A DNA stretch of 64,000 nucleotides from Glossina fuscipes (GCF_014805625.2 NW_023998422.1:9600464-9664463); one strand, 5' to 3'; positions 48,771 to 61,553 are shown, numbered from the stretch's first letter. Notes: generated from the sequence alone by a model not told the origin. Program-made: numbers and translations.

Positions 48771-48783
48771 TGATCTCACTACG
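48771..48783. repeat. Right target-site duplication of the 1.09-kb insertion
   Basis: TGATCTCACTACG, identical to 47672-47684. Confidence 0.8.
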
Positions 48784-50999
48784 TATACCGCGCGCATTTC
48801 CAAAAACGAAAGCAAAATCCTTGCCAGCAGATAGCTGTTTTCGCTTTGTGTCAAACCGGTCCTGCCTTATGAATCAATCGCTTTGACTATTCGATTATGT
48901 CATGTGTAAAGCGATAGACCTACAATTTATTTTATTCACGGTTACAAAGTGGAACGAAAGACTCTTTTTTAGAGCTGTGAAGGATAGCTCATCACTCTGG
49001 TGCACAACTTTCTCATGCCGTAATCTTTAACTAAAGTGCGATAGAGAAAATATTTCGATATATCTACTATTGCCGATATGCCGGGGGCTGGTGAATTTTC
49101 TTCACATTTTCAGGATTGATTAGAAAATTTAAATTTTATTGGGATAAGCGGAAAACCAGACGGCCCATGTACAAAATTTCCCTTTGCTCTGATACTTGTT
49201 GATCAAATGAAAATATTGCGCCAGATTACGATGCAAAGTCGCTTTCATGGTGAAAAGTTCAACGAGATTGTTTCCAACCGAGGATTCTCAAGCAGATACC
49301 ACACCAAGTTTCCACCATAAGACCTGATTTCGATGATAGAAATTCCTCTTGATGGGTATGACTTCAACTATCACTGCACGTTTATCGCTAAGATCGGAGG
49401 AGAATGGAGCACGAATTGGGCGAAGTAACCTGAGCACTTTTTTTATTGCAAAGTAAGGCTTAAAAAAGGAAAAAAGAAAAGTGTTTTCCACCCTCTTCTT
49501 CTTCTACCTCTAATTTATTGATCTCTTTTTCATATAAAGACAAAGTTGTTTTCAAAGTAACAACTGACATCTGTAGGACTTTCGAAGCCACTTGATGTTC
49601 GAATTGGACTTAATCGATATATTGGGCTTCTCGATCTATTTTCCTATACCGATATACTCCTATAGCTTTTATTTGATTTTTACAAGTCGAAGGCAAAAAT
49701 AGTCCCCTAGTCCTAAACATTTTCCACTACTGCGACGACCATGGTAGGTCTATGAGGTTCTGATAAGATGCTAAAATCGACTGAGTTCATTAAAACATTT
49801 CGAAAGGTCGACTTGGCATCCATATTGGTTTGACGAAGCCTGCATTAAGAGAAACGGCCCGAAGTAAATATCAGAATTTCAGGTACTTTTCACGAGACAT
49901 TCCAATCGCGGGGTTTTATCTTAATTTCCTGCAATACGCTTTAAGGACAATTTTGATAATAGATTTGACGTACAAATCGTTGGGTGGCCCACGTTTTGTA
50001 ATCCTATGGATCAACTTACAACCTGCCCTGTATCTAAGGGAATTGCTTGATAAAAAGGATTTTACGTTTTTGAGGAAAAGGGTAACCTGCAGATCTGTCA
50101 TACCTTAGGTTGTTGGAAAAATTCCAACCGCAAAGGTTATTTAAGCATAGTTAACTAAGTAAGGATGAGAAAGAAGAAGGAGAAATGCGTCTTCTTGCGA
50201 TCATGTCAAGAGATTCGTAATTGATATTAGGCCTAAGCCTATGTATGCATGCGGGGTAAGTAAATTCTCTTAAAGTATATTCGGACACCGATGTTGTGAT
50301 TGCTTTAATTTTTATTTTTTTTATTTTATTTTTTTGTTGAAAATACTTTAAACAAATAAATAAAAAAGCAAAGTTAGATCGCTTCGTAATTCCAAGCCTC
50401 ATTTATTGCCGCTTTTCAAATGCCGAACCGAAACCAAAATTAATTGTTTTGTGTATAAAAAAATTAACTTTAAAGCATCATGTCAACACAAAAAAAAAAA
50501 AAAAAAACAAAACATAAATAAATAAATAAATAAATACGTAAGAAGACTAGAAACCAAGAGTTCATAGCCAGCGATAATAGAAATCTTTCCTTTTTTTTGC
50601 GCTCTTTCATTAAAATGAATGTCAACAAAAAAAAAAAATATATACTCTATGCAGCTGGAAAAATATACATATTACGCATTTACGGGGAAACGAGCACATA
50701 TATACATACATACATACATACGATACGATACGCAGGGACAGATCAAGGGGACAATGTGAAATATAACAAAATTGAGAAAATGGTAACAACACAATATAAT
50801 CGAAAATACGATTAAGGAAACAACAACAAACAAACAAACTGAAAAATAAAAATGACAAAGTGCCGAGAATAATGAAAAGCATTAACACGAAACATAGAGT
50901 AAAGGATCTGAATATTGTACATAGATATTTATTTATATATACGTATGTATAAATGATTGGGTGTTTGAGTGTTATGTACATATGTCTGTAAATAGGTTT

Positions 51000-51001
<2 letters not shown>

Positions 51002-51030
<29 letters not shown>
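51002..51030. repeat. Poly(A) tract, 29 bp
   Basis: Uninterrupted A run. No retroposed body was recognised immediately upstream. Confidence 0.95.
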
Positions 51031-51032
<2 letters not shown>

Positions 51033-51522
51033 AAGGAAAACGGAAGTTGGTTCTGATTTTATCGTTCTATCTATAAATCCATCTTGCTATTGTCATGCTG
51101 TGCTTGTATATAAAAGAAATTGCAGCAGCATAGCAGAATCAGTTCTTATCTGAGCCAAGAAATTTGATTTAATTTTTCTCTTGAATATCAATTTTTTTCT
51201 TGTTTTAATTTACAACGTGACACGAGCAAATAAGAAAATTAATATGTTCCTTTAATACGACTCATGAACACCCGAATCCACTTTGAGCGAATAAAGAATA
51301 TTCGGTAGACGATCTAATGGTTCGAATTCTGCTTCGTGCGATATTTCGTTAAAACCGTAATTCTTATATTTTTTTAGTTTATTGGACCGGCATGGCCTGC
51401 CTCTATACGATATTGAGGTTTGCTTCGATTTTAAAATAAGCATTAGTTAGCTATTAAAAAATTGAATGAAGCGCCAGCTCCCATTGGCCTTCAAATCGAC
51501 ATCCTTTGCTGTTATATTGTCA

Positions 51523-51602
51523 TTATTATTATAATTTATTTAGACCAAAGAAATAAATTCTGGAGCTAAGGGAAAGATGAGCACTATCTCAAGTAACATT
51601 AT
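51523..51602 (-). repeat. SINE family A, 3' fragment (copy 4)
   Basis: The minus strand reads ACTTGAGATAGTGCTCATC...AGAATTTATTTCTTTGGTCTAAATAAATTATAATAATAATG. The end motif and A/T-rich tail match copies 1 and 2 (ATTTATTTCTCTGGCTAAATAAAT). The tRNA-like head is absent. It is a truncated copy. Confidence 0.55.
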
Positions 51603-52499
51603 CGGCCCGTCACTATTATCTAATTTATTTATAATTGAATTCCATCTAGAGAACCTCAACTCATGGGCAATGATTTTGCTTTGAAAATCTGTCGTCTCCC
51701 TTTAAAGAACTTGAAGCAAATATTCTTTGCTCCTAGTCACCATTGATCGCTCTATGTAACTTTTGTAAAAAAGCGAATTACCTTCATTGAGAAAGCCATT
51801 GGGCTAGATTGAGTCTGCGATGAAAATCGTTGCCTTTCACGGAGAGGCTTAAACCACACAAACTAAAGTCAGGTTGTACTTAAAAATCGCTCGTCATTTC
51901 ACGTAGAAGCTGTGTTATTAGCTTCACTACGCAAGGAAATTTTGTTCCTTGAGTAAGCTCTTGAGAAGGGCACCTTTTCAGGTGGAATAATGAAAGTTTT
52001 TTGCCTTGTTTTATAAGATTTGAAGCCTAGGGACCGTAAGTTTCGCGCAGGCTTTGTCGTCAGTCACCTTCTCTTCTCAAGGCAGTCAGGCAGATGCAAG
52101 TTTTTCATGAATCCGTACCAAAAACTAGCAAAAACAACACTTAATCTCCTAAAACACTGGTAATGGGACACACATATGTCCCATTACTAAAACTCTGTTG
52201 TTTTCTCCAAATAGTTAGCTTGGAAACCGTATGAGCAGCAGGCACAGCACTGTACTGTATTGAATTATTACAAAAACCTTTTATCTTTTTGACTTGTCAA
52301 GGCAATACTTCGAATGACGGCTATGCGAGTAATTTTCATATCATATTTGATTGTAATAAGAAATTCGAATGATTTGCAAATGTCTTGAAGGAATGCCTAT
52401 GATGACATGACAACCTTTGGCAGAAATTAGAACAAATGTCGCAACATAATCTCAAAACATCCAAAAAAAAAAAAAAAAATGAAGAAAGGACCGAATACA

Positions 52500-53310
52500 A
52501 CCTTTATGCTCTTCGACTAATTTTAGGTAATGCTATTGACAAGTCGAAAACATCCCAAGTATGAGCATCCAAAAGGCTCCTAAAAGACGAAGACAAGATT
52601 TTACAAGCAAACTGTTTTGACAAAAAATATACGATGATCTCTGACTGTCCAGGTCCATAAGATTTCTGATTAGTACGCGTCTCCCAACGATGCTTGTTAA
52701 TATTTCGTGACATTTCTGTCATTAGTTAATAAGTTCCGTGTGTTTTGGTGACGTCACTTTTTTAGTCGCTTTGGGCGGCTTCCGTCGGCTCTGAAGTGTA
52801 GTGATAAACTCATGTTTCATCCATTATTGCACATTGCGTGATTCGCTTTTCATTTCGCCTGAACCGCGCCGCTGGTAATCTAACGTCCTTTGTGTCATCG
52901 AGAATTTGCTGTCAAAATGGACCAAAAGTGCGGCGTACACTTTGAAGAGAGCTTTCTCACGGACAAATACTCATGCAAAATAGTAAATACGCCCCGTTCT
53001 AATGTCTTTAATGTATCAGTTCCAACTGGAGCAATTCTGGAGCAATTGGGCAAGTTTGGGCGTTCAGCACCATCGGTCTCTATAGCGCTGTTTTTCAAAA
53101 TTCACAAACCACCCATAACGGTATTTTTTCGACAAGACAAGAGCCGTCATAGCATCTAAGAAGTTAGCGCAGATCGTGAAAGTATTTTCCTCCTCTCGAA
53201 ATATGTCGAAATTTAGTATCAACATATCGACCGTTAGTTTACAAGTCACAGTTGTTTTGGCGACCTCACTTTTGTTCTTGCAAAGCAATGGAAAAGTCTG
53301 CATTTCATGT
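52500..53310 (-). pseudogene. mariner transposase relic 2
   Basis: On the minus strand, in order: Y-G-W-F-V-N-F-E-K-Q-R near 53100-53140 (family pattern VYxWFKxFKxGR); I-L-H-E-Y-L-S-V-R-K-L-S-S-K near 52950-52990 (family ILHEHLGxRKLSxRWVP); I-M-D-E-T-stop-V-Y-H-Y-T near 52790-52825 (family TMDETWIHHYTPETK, the first catalytic Asp). The ORF 52504-52722 follows, with a G-P-G-Q-S segment and K-I-L-S-S-S-F..D-A-H-T-W-D (family GKVMASVFWDAHGI). The order and spacing leave little doubt. Stops (including the Trp codon of DETW) and frameshifts make it dead. The C-terminal third was not found. Confidence 0.75.
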
Positions 53311-54559
53311 GTATATGCAAAGAGAATATTAAAGCTAAAACTGTCTGCTTCAGGTTTTTCAACAACATCAAGAAGTAACTTTGATTACCAAGGGCAGTCC
53401 TTCAAGATAGTCCGTACTTTTCGGCTAATAATAGTCACTTAATGCTAGGACATAAGTCATAAAGATTTTTAAGGACAATTTATTTTAAAGACAAAAAGAA
53501 CAAATATTGGACAGATAGAAAGAAAATCCTTTAAATAGAAAATCCTTGATTTGTACAACATTTGTTGAACTGATACTTAAGTTTAAGATGAGAAATTATT
53601 TAGGAATTTTTTTCTTCCTAAGCTAAGTCAGTCTCAACAGCAGAACTGATTAAAAAAACAATTTTCCCATGTCCGTCTGTATGTCCGTTCAGTATTGTAA
53701 GGGGAAGGAGGACAAATACTGGGGTAGAAAGTTGAAATTGTACGGTTATGCTGTTGACACAAACTGTATTCATATGAGCTTTTGTGCCCCCGAAAGTGTT
53801 GGCAAAAAACTTTTTCGGAATTAAGTGATTCCAAAAAATCTTTGCATTCTTTAAATTCAAAAAATGTAAAGTCGATTTGGTCATGTCTGCTCCTTTTTGC
53901 CGACACCTTTTACATATATTCTTGACACGAAGAGAGCAACAACATGAGCCAATTGGTTGTTTGAGCTTAATTTTTGCAAACATAAAATTTTCGACAACAA
54001 ATGGACATCGTACGCGCCGCCATAATTTAACCGATTCAATCGATCTAGGCATTTATTCTAAGCCGTAATATAATCGATTTATAAGATTTCTTACGTTGCA
54101 AACGCAATCCCATACCTAATGCCCTGATGGGTATAATAAGAAAAAAAAAAAAAAAAACTAACTCTCTAAAGTATTTATATCCTTTTTAGCTAGAATTCAC
54201 TTAAAAACAAAAAAAAAAATGAAAAAACAAATTCAAAAACAATAACAATCAAAATAAAGTAAAGAAAATACGAAAGAAAGAGAAAGAAAGATGCCGATAT
54301 ATAAGTGCTGCTGTGTAAGTACATGACGATATTTCCATACGAAAAGGAATTGTATTTAAAAGGCAAAAATATTAAAAAAAAAAAAAAAAAAAAGAAAAGA
54401 AAAAATAAAAGATTTTTAGACACGCATTTAATGGATTCTAATCGGCTTTAAAATCTCACCCAATGTAGTCAGAAAAACCACAGTTAATGTATTAGTGTGT
54501 TAATCTCTCTGTTCGGTTTCATGTGTTTGGTTTCATGCGGTTACGTATGCTTTTAAGCC

Positions 54560-54601
54560 TGCGTGTGCATGTGCATGCGCATGTATGCGTATGCGTGTGC
54601 G
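54560..54601. repeat. Perfect 42-bp alternating purine-pyrimidine tract
   Basis: The tract is TGCGTGTGCATGTGCATGCG followed by CATGTATGCGTATGCGTGTGCG. Every step alternates pyrimidine and purine, and GC and GT steps predominate. It is the strongest Z-DNA-prone sequence in the window. Confidence 0.8.
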
Positions 54602-54901
54602 AGTTTCATTTTGCTCTCAACAGCTCATGAATGCAAGTATAACAGCATCACAAATACTACGGTAGCCTACAGTAAAAAGGTCGTTTTATGTTATTTTTGT
54701 ATTTAGAAATTTTTTTTTTTTTTTAAATAATATCAACTTTTTATGTTTAAGCAATTCATTTATATACCTTTTCACATACATTTACATTTATAATTTGAAT
54801 GGATTTTTGAAAAGTTTTGATGAATTATTATACCGTACACGACGAACGCCTCTGGCATTTTATGCGGTCTTATTGCTTTACTTGGAGTTCCTGCGGAATG
54901 A

Positions 54902-54927
54902 ATGAACGAACGAACGAACGAACGAAG
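54902..54927. repeat. (GAAC)n microsatellite
   Basis: Six GAAC/GAAT units (ATGAACGAACGAACGAACGAACGAA). Confidence 0.9.
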
Positions 54928-55527
54928 GCGTTGCCCAGTTTCACCTTTAATGCAACCAATATGACTCTCTTTTTGAATTCATTGGAATGGCTTTATTATG
55001 CCATTAACGTGTTGTATACACTTTATCAACTACACCTTTCTTTACTACTTTGCAGTTATTATTATCATACATAGAACCCGTAAAACATATTAATTTCATT
55101 ATTCCATTTGTAACGCTCTAAAAATCTATCTTACAGTAATATTGCTAGCAATGTTTGGAGTAATCAAAATCACCCAAAAAGGCAATTGTAGAGTAATTGC
55201 CTTTATCTAATTGACTCAATAGATTATCCTTTCAATGCTTTGTAACGAATGCACGAATGTTTTATTAACATTCTCTTCTTCTGCTTCTTTTGTATTGAAC
55301 AACATTGCAAGCGGAGTGTTTTCAGATGCCAAGGCCATCTACTTAGCGGCTAACCAAAAAACAGTTACACTGCTTGAGAAAATTAAGACTTGATTAAGAT
55401 ATTCTTGCCATTGAAGTTCAGCACTTCCTCGAGATGAGCTTCCTAAGCCCTTGTATAGTATTACGATACACATACCTACCTGCGGTTGTTCATTTTTTAT
55501 ATACTAAGCGAATAAATGAAAAATCAG

Positions 55528-56100
55528 TCATTTGTCAGTGAAAGTTGTTTTATTGTTTTTCAAAATATTCGCTTTTAATCCGTGTACACCGTTGAAATAT
55601 GTGACATAGGATTTATTCCACTCCCAGCCATGGTATTTTGAACGCATTGACGACCTTTTGTACCAAGAAAATTTTTGTCCAAGTAATCTACTCGTGACGT
55701 TCGAGAACAGAAAAAAATCATTGGATGCCATCTAAGATAAGTGTACGGCGAATGAACCGTTACTTCGATTTGCCTAAATAATCGGTTGTTAGAAGGGCGG
55801 TGTGTGAAATCTCGTAATTGTCATGATAAGGAATGATCCGGCAGCGTTTGCTTGCTTTCTTGAATTCTTTTAAGGATTTTCGGCAAACACGTGGGTCTGT
55901 ATCATTCAGAATTGATCGTTCTACGTTCCGACGACTTTAGAAGTCGTTGTTGTTGAATGACCAGTGTTCTCGAGAAAGCAAGCGAGCCACCAGCGCAACT
56001 AACTTGTACTGTATTTGATTTTTCTTGTAACAGCCACAGAGTCGAATGTTGTTTGCTTTTCCGCTCGCCTCGCAGACACCTGCCCAGCAATTTAATACGT
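55528..56100 (-). pseudogene. mariner transposase relic 3
   Basis: The minus strand shows R-K-S-K-Q-H-S-T-L-W-L-L-Q near 56040-56080 (family ETKQQSTLWVFQ), R-R-T-I-N-S-E near 55905-55925 (family RRTVNSEWY), and H-D-N-Y-E-I-S-H-T-A-L-L-T-T near 55775-55820 (family HHDNAxSHTAxxT, the second catalytic Asp). It ends with N-D-F-F-L-F-S-N-V and L-L-G-Q-K-F-S, then E-W-N-K-S-Y near 55625-55725 (family LAPNDFFLFPxxKxxLRGQRFS...EWxKCFxNWFxRMQKC). The last part is an open frame (55528-55731), but stops and frameshifts interrupt the rest. Its motifs differ from relics 1 and 2, so it is a separate mariner lineage. Confidence 0.78.
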
Positions 56101-56479
56101 CCGCCCGTCTAGGTATACTCTTAGGAATCGCTTTAGAAGCGACGATTTACAACAAACAGCTGAGATTTACTTGACATATGTTTTGTGGAGATTTCCACAG
56201 ATCAGCTGAATTTGCGGAACAGTCAAATTTGTGGACTAGATCCTCTCCTCCCAACCTCCCTAATGCCATAACTTGCCGACATTATATACACTTGGTATTA
56301 GGATATACGACTTACCTTAAGAAAAAAAGACTTAGTTAAATTCTTTAGGATACAATTCCATGCATCAGTTTAAGCTATACGAGTAAGGATATACCCACCA
56401 ACTTTCCCGCTAAGCTAAGCGAACTCTCTTAGTGAAACCAAAATGGCCTACCTATTATCTGGATGCTTCATATTCCTTT

Positions 56480-56720
56480 TTGCCTAAAGTCCGCTTAAGT
56501 GTGTCTGTCCATCTGTCCCCCCATCTCTGCTCGGATTATCAAACCCAGCAGAGTGGTACTTTACGGGTATTGTTTACAAACGCACCATGAATAAAAACTA
56601 AATATCTCCAAACAACACGAATCCTATATCAAGCTTATCATATATCCTTATCGGAGACAAAAAATCGTTAAACGGCTTAGTTAAAATACTGTTAATTAAT
56701 TGTAAAAACTCTTTCCCTTC
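56480..56720 (+). repeat. Family A-like repeat, diverged copy
   Basis: GTGTGTCTGTCCATCTGTCCCCCCATCTC, then CAGCAGAGTGGTACTTTACGGG. The left end matches the 11.1-kb copy (GCCTGTCCCCCCATCTATC). The rest is loosely similar. Confidence 0.35.
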
Positions 56721-56958
56721 GTAGGGTAGTCTAAAAAGTATTAAGCCCAATGTCAAGAATGTTAGTACATATGTGTTGAATGAAAGAAATGAATGTATAT
56801 CGCTTAAAAGCTTATAACTTTTTCGTGACCTAAATAGCCCTTAAAGTGTATCCAAGATCCGTTTCAAATCGACTATATATCTTACTTACTGTTGTTGCTT
56901 TTGTCGTTACACATTTAATGATGATTGAATTTCATTAGGCGCGTTTGTTTCTTACACC

Positions 56959-56959
<1 letters not shown>

Positions 56960-57016
<57 letters not shown>

Positions 57017-57017
57017 A
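56960..57017. repeat. (CT)n microsatellite
   Basis: About 55 bp of CT with two TTT interruptions. Confidence 0.95.
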
Positions 57018-58269
57018 TATTTTTTCTTGTCGCCATAAACATAAATTCGTCCAGATATCTACCTTAAATCTGGCAGTTGATGTTAATATTAGTGTCGTTG
57101 TATTGGTATTGGTGTTGCCGTGTTCGTGTTAATCATGATGGTGGTGGCGTTCGTTCGTAAATCTTATTATAATAACGTCATTGTATTTCGACTGACATTT
57201 CCAAAGATATTTTCTTATTACTTAGGTAAAGGACAATAACGAAATTCAAATAGTTTTTGAAGAAAATAGATAGCGAAGAAAAAAGTGTCAAATTATTTGT
57301 AATCAGACACAATAGACAACCAAAACCATAATCTGGATATGGATTTGAATTATCATGAAGGAAGTATTAGATTACTCTTGATATGATAGAGAGGGAGAGA
57401 GAGAGAGAGACAGAAAGACTTTTTACTATAACGAACAAAAGCGATTTAATTACACTTTAACTTTTTAATTATCATTAATTGTAAGGAAAAAATAAATCAA
57501 TTTTTTGTTGTTTTTAAGATTTTTTACCTTTAAGTGCCAGCTAAGGTTTGTCAAAGATATCTTCATACTATGAGAATATTTTCGCCTATGCAAGGAATTC
57601 TCTCGCTTGCGAGACCTACGTCAAGCATCTACTCTTTCCATAAATGTAATAAAAGTTTTTTTATGTTTTTATTTCTTTTTTGTCTTTTAATAGATTAAGA
57701 AAAAAGTTCGTGGCATTTTTGCCAAAAATACAAACACATTTTCCTTACATTTCGAATAAATTCTTTTACATCAGATAGGCGTAATTTTGATCGGTAAACT
57801 AATATGTTATAACTAGAACTTTGGGGTTTTTTGTGGGGAAAAGATGTAGCAGGCCTCCCATGGACTCAGTTCTACGACGTTAGAAAACTTTTCCAGAGAG
57901 CTTAACAAATTACAGTCGAACGAGACTAGGTCCGGGTTATATAATGGAAGCATACACCCATCTAAACCTCTCAGCTAAACACACGCAATTTTCGCCAAAT
58001 CAATAAAGATCCGGTTCGTCGGGCATTGTCATGATGACAGTTACACTTTCCAGAACGCTGAGAGGAAAACGTATCGTGTGAATTGGTTACGGTAGCCTAC
58101 AGAGCTTTATTCCTTATGGATACCACCAAATATGAAGCATTTCTCTACGTGGCTTGAACTCCAGCGTTCCCACCATTTGCGCCGCTCTGTCTATCTTGGA
58201 TTATGATCCTTTCCACAAATTTCATTGCCGTACGCCGCACCCATTTCATTGTCCTTTAACAAGCTTTTC

Positions 58270-58530
58270 AAAAATAACTCGATTTATCGCTTTGCTCAAT
58301 CGATCCTAGTACGTCTGTCCGTCCGGCGACTTGTTTTCTTCTATTCAGACTATAGGCCGGAATTTTTTTAATATATTTTGATGAAATTTGGTACACTAAC
58401 GTGTTTTGGCCCAAGACCGAGTGCTAGTGAAAATGGTTCGAATCGGACTACCTTTTTGATCACTCCTCATAGAAAGCCTTTTATTTTGAAAACCCGTTAT
58501 ATGAACGTCTATATTAACCGAAATGGTGTA
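58270..58530 (+). repeat. Family A dispersed repeat, copy 8
   Basis: AAAATAACTCGATTTATCGC, ACGTCTGTCCGTCCGGCGACTTG, TTGATGAAATTTGGTACACTAACGTGTTTTGGCCCAAGACCGAGTGCTAGTGAAAATGGTTCGAATCGGAC, TTTTATTTTGAAAACCCGTTATATGAACG. It is the best preserved + strand copy and the reference for the family. The 61-codon ORF 58378-58563 is part of the repeat. Confidence 0.7.
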
Positions 58531-60134
58531 GGGTATCTAATATTGGATTGTGTCGCACTTTAAGGTTTTCACTTAGTTTTCTTTATTTAACATTAAAGCT
58601 AAGGGCGATAAGTTTAAGAGACTTCTTTATTGTGTTTATCATTATGTTTTGTCTCCTAGTAAGTCGCCATTGGTTCTATATAACATTTTATCAACCATTT
58701 TGTTATTTCGCCTCTTAATGCGTTCAAAATATCTTAATAGAAAATTTTACGAGATCTTAATATTAACCTGAGTGTCTTGTTATGAAAAACATGAAACCTG
58801 GGTGATGCTTAAAATTCGATTGCTTCGCTACCTCAGTTCAGTGCAATGAAAATTAATTACAAAAGATGACTTAATTTTATTTAAACAAGTGCTTTTTCCC
58901 TGAAGTGAACAACACCCAATCCAAGTGAAATGAATTGAAAGCTTCAACTGCCTTCAAGTGGGCTAAGCACGTTTCAATTACTTTCTCTCTCTCTCTCTCT
59001 CTCTGCCTCCCTCTTTCCGTCTTTATCTCAATCTTTTTCCATTCTGTCACTCATTCATTATTATGTACAATAATGGGATGACAATAAAAAGGCGTCAAGT
59101 GCATTTTACAGTCTTTGCTGTTTTAAGTAAATAAAAAAAAATAAATTTCGTACGAAAGCTTTCCTCTATCCCTGTACACATTAAATGCTTAAATTGAATC
59201 TGCATCAATAAGTACCAGCCTCAGTCGAGCGGAGTAAATTTTGTTAATAAATACCATACAATTGTGTACTCAGTACACAGTGTGCTTAGTAGGCAGAGAG
59301 AAAGAAACCCTTTTTCTCGCAACTGAATTGAATCGATTGTTATGATCCTTGTTCGTTGACATTTATTTAGTACTCCAAGCATTGATAGCAATGATGAGCT
59401 AAGATAAATAGTAACGCTTCGCGGTATCATTAGAGCATTCAATGGTTAAAGGGTAAAATAAAGAGAGCAGTTGTGTTTCATTCAATAGGTATTTGCATAA
59501 GGCAAACGACAAGGGTGCGGAATTGCTATATGCTATATAAATGCTTGAGAGATTCTTCGAAAAAGAAAAAAAAGCCTTCTGTCTTAAATAAATACATTTT
59601 ATTCATATGTTTTATTGCCTAGAGCATAAGATTAATAAAAAAAACCAAAAAAAAAAAATAATAATAATAAATAAAAGACAGAAGGTGTCCTATCAACATT
59701 GGAAAAACTATATACTTTTAGAAAACATAACACAACAGTTCTCTCAGACTTTAAATCTCATTCTATACTTGAGCAAAATTTTAGAAAAAGTTCTAATAAC
59801 TGCTTTAACTTCAACCAGCAGATCGTGCAGGATGAGATTCAGCTTCGCTTCTCTACTAGTACAAGTTACTTCCGTTTTTAAAAAGAAGTAAACGTTTTTC
59901 TAAATATTGCAGTGTTTACAGTGAAGGGGCCTTGAACGAATTCCCGTTGAACAGGGAGATGGAAATTTTCTTTGGGAAAACCTTATGGAAAGCGTTGAGT
60001 TCGCAGCAAATATTTCTTTCTCGTAAATCAGCAACATTTCAAGTACTCGCAAAAGGCTCACGAATACTTTTATTTTCCCGACGTTCTTATATCCTACACC
60101 CCATTTGGTAGAAGGCAATGGACCGATCGACCGT

Positions 60135-60330
60135 TTCAGAAATCTATTTGCAATCTATCTATCTATGCTTGTCTGTCCATCTGTCCGTAGATGCGTCTTG
60201 TATTCTTGTGTTTAATCTGCAGCATATTTTGGCGAAATGTGGTATACTGACGTGTTAGGCCCAAGGCTGAACACTATTAAAAATGGTTCCGATCGGAGCA
60301 CTTATTATGGGCAATCATAGGGTATTTAAT
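60135..60330 (+). repeat. Family A dispersed repeat, copy 9
   Basis: CTTGTCTGTCCATCTGTCCGTAG, TCTTGTGTTTAATCTGCAGCATATTTTGGCGAAATGTGGTATACTGACGTGTTAGGCCCAAGGCTGAACACTATTAAAAATGGTTCCGATCGGAGCACTT. It is highly similar to copy 8 and, at its start, to copy 1 at 7.74 kb. Confidence 0.7.
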
Positions 60331-61551
60331 GGTTGATCGTGGCCTTTCACAGTGGCTTGTTGTTTTTTTAGAAAAATTAATAAGGATTTTTCTTTGGTTA
60401 ATTTCGTCTTCATTCTATCAATATGCGTCTCAACTCTCTTCTCATCTTTATTCCTTATGCTAGAGCACAGTCTCGATTTGAATGCCGCTTTAATGTGTTC
60501 GCCTTCTGGCGATGGCTGACTGAAAGTCTACCAATAGAAATCCGAATTTCCAATCTATAATCGGATCGTACTAGATACAAGTCTCATCGACAGTTAGCAG
60601 ATCGTCCAATAAATCATTCGATTCGGAGCTATAATCGTCGGTATTATAGGTTTTTTTCTTCTTCTTCTGCTCATTAGGCAGCAACTTGAGCACCCACCAT
60701 AAGGTGTCCATTCGCTGACTTAATACCAGCATTTTCTTGCAAAAACACAAGCAAAAGTGAAGAAAACCATTGTTTAGTTCAAAGTTTTTTCACTGGTGGC
60801 GCTTCAAATGCGTCCGCGTAAGACATCCAAACTAAAATCGCACTCAGATGAAAATTAAATTTTAAGAAGCAACTCTCGCTTATTTCTAAATTAATGCTTT
60901 CCAGCATCGGTTCGATTCTCCATGAGAATGAAATGAGAACGAAGGACTTTTAGCTGAAAGATGAAATGCAATCAGCCGATTAACTAACCGTCGGATAAAG
61001 GTGAATGCCTTTGTGCAGACGCTCTTTGGCTTTGGCTTTGGGTCTCTTTGTATACAAACACTACGTTTAAAGAAGAATAATAATAATAATAATGAAATGA
61101 TGTTTACTGTGCAGCTTTAATGGAGTTTATTATTCATTATTTTTTGTCGCCTAAAATATACGGATTATCGATAACAGATTATACGGATCATCGTTATAAA
61201 TACCATAGCACACCATCAATATGACAAAACAATATTAAAATACCAACATCATTAAATATACAAAGATGTCATAGAACTGGGTTCGTGCAGGCATATTGTG
61301 CATGAATATGACATGCATGTGTGCATGTGTGCATATGAATGCATGCGTGCATGTAATTGTATACGCATATCGATGACGTTGCAGAGATAGTGTCAATACT
61401 AACGGCTTTCGTGTCATTTGCGAAATTGCAAATGTTTTTAATTCTCTTCTTTTCTTTTTATCTTTCTATCTCTTAATCATCTTACGGAAGAACGCACGAA
61501 TCAACTAATAGTTACTAAGTATTTCTTCCAGCTTTTTGTTCCTTTTTGTTT

Positions 61552-61553
<2 letters not shown>

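Noticed and set aside
49288..50108. Cluster of short ORFs on both strands near 49.3-50.1 kb as a transposon gene
   Set aside because: No transposase, reverse transcriptase or other motif could be recognised, and opposite-strand frames overlap.
53618..54052. 144-codon minus-strand ORF, the second longest in the window after the frame containing the last Optix exon
   Set aside because: It overlaps another open frame on the same strand (53634-53906), has no recognisable domain, and its C-terminal part is read from a CAGACGGACATGGG-type repeat end.
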